This document shows, one piece after another, positions 6,334 to 6,890 of a stretch of 6,890 nt of DNA. The position numbers and the translations under genes are program-made. Each line of letters starts with the position of its first letter. The first letter of the stretch is position 1. Location: positions 1 through 6,890 of the forward strand of contig DEAY01000072.1 in NCBI GenBank assembly GCA_002348345.1, read 5' to 3'. The stretch is from Verrucomicrobia bacterium UBA2970 (GTDB lineage: Bacteria > Verrucomicrobiota > Verrucomicrobiia > Limisphaerales > AAA164-E04). Below the pieces are notes generated by a model, which saw nothing but the letters and a program-made list of their open reading frames with translations, made no database searches and had not been told where the DNA came from.

Positions 6334-6890
6334 TATTGACCTGACGCAGACGCCACCTCGGCCACAGGAATCTTGAGGCTCTGGCCAACGAGAATGAGAT
6401 CTGAACTCAGCTGGTTCGCCTTCCGAAGCGCACTCAGGGAAACCCCGTGCTCCCCTGCGATTCGGATGAGGGTATCCCCTCTCTTTACCTGATACTGGCG
6501 AGCTCCTGAACTCGAGACCATCGATCCATTTGAGGCCCCCACCGGTGCCGGCGCCACGGTGTTCCTTGGGATTGAAATTGGTTTGCCCACGCGCAGTTTT
6601 CGAGGATCCAAACCGGGATTCGCCGCCAAAATTGCATTCACGGTGGTGCCATACTCTTGAGAAAGCGAATACAAGCGATCCCCTGCAGTAATGCGGTATT
6701 CAACGAGCTCCATTCCGCTTTCCGATTCTGTGTTAGGCACCGGCGTTTCCACCGACGGGACCACCGGTTCCGGGGCCTCTGGTCGACCCCCTTCTGGAGG
6801 GAGCGTCTCATCGACGTTGGGCGAAACCGAGGCGACCTCGCGCTCCCCCGGCTCTTCGAGAATGACTTCGGATGAGATCGTGGGTTCGAC
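6333..6890 (-). CDS. Peptidoglycan-binding protein with two LysM domains, 5'-truncated by the window edge
   Basis: The frame is open from the right edge of the window to a TAG at 6333, giving 185 visible residues; the true start lies outside. A GTG at 6764 is an internal codon and unlikely to be the start, because the frame continues upstream. Visible residues 1-60 are a Pro/Glu/Val-rich linker. LysM 1 follows at about 63-109 (YRITAGDRLYSLSQEYG, then LAANPGLDPRKLRVGKPISIP, bases about 6564-6704). A Ser/Gly/Ala/Pro linker leads to LysM 2 at about 131-175 (YQVKRGDTLIRIAGEHG, then RKANQLSSDLILVGQSLKIP, bases about 6366-6500). LysM domains bind the GlcNAc-containing glycan of peptidoglycan, so an exported or membrane-anchored protein is expected, but any signal peptide is out of view. 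No catalytic domain is seen. The stop lies 11 bases before ftsW. A role in division is inferred from position only. Confidence 0.9.
   Translation of the reverse strand, partial: VEPTISSEVILEEPGEREVASVSPNVDETLPPEGGRPEAPEPVVPSVETPVPNTESESGMELVEYRITAGDRLYSLSQEYGTTVNAILAANPGLDPRKLRVGKPISIPRNTVAPAPVGASNGSMVSSSGARQYQVKRGDTLIRIAGEHGVSLSALRKANQLSSDLILVGQSLKIPVAEVASASGQ

Noticed and set aside
6333..6764. A complete 143-residue LysM protein starting at GTG 6764
   Set aside because: The frame continues without a stop to the window edge and the upstream residues form a plausible linker, so the gene is longer and its start is outside.
1..6890. Promoters, terminators, tRNA, mobile elements, CRISPR or repeat arrays
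   Set aside because: Coding sequence fills the window with gaps of at most about 17 bases; no repeated units, tRNA-like segment or hairpin followed by a T-run was seen by eye.

Overview
The window is a tightly packed stretch of a dcw (division and cell wall) cluster. All six genes lie on the minus strand, so transcription runs from the right edge to the left edge: LysM-domain protein (5' end outside the window) -> ftsW -> murG -> murC-murB fusion -> ddl -> ftsQ (3' end outside the window). No gap between genes exceeds about 17 bases, and two junctions overlap or can overlap by the 4-base ATGA/GTGA pattern. No RNA gene, mobile element, CRISPR array, repeat array, promoter or terminator is visible. 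The promoter for this unit must lie outside the window, beyond the right edge.

The genes cover one continuous biochemical route. MurB and MurC, fused in one polypeptide, make UDP-MurNAc and add L-Ala. Ddl supplies D-Ala-D-Ala for MurF. MurG converts lipid I to lipid II at the inner face of the membrane. FtsW polymerises lipid II at the septum. FtsQ connects the cytoplasmic and periplasmic parts of the divisome. The LysM protein would bind peptidoglycan outside the cytoplasmic membrane if, as expected, its missing N-terminus carries an export signal or anchor.

The order ftsW-murG-murC-murB-ddl-ftsQ is the classic bacterial one. A fused MurC-MurB, a LysM protein directly upstream of ftsW, and the particular MurG and FtsW motif variants suggest the PVC superphylum, most likely Verrucomicrobiota. 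This assignment is inference from gene context and remembered family sequences, not from a search.

I do not see a new system here. The points worth a second look are the MurC-MurB fusion, a Cys in place of the catalytic Ser of MurB, the LysM gene inside the cluster, and an extra MurG C-terminal tail. That tail covers almost exactly the same bases as an open in-frame extension upstream of murC.
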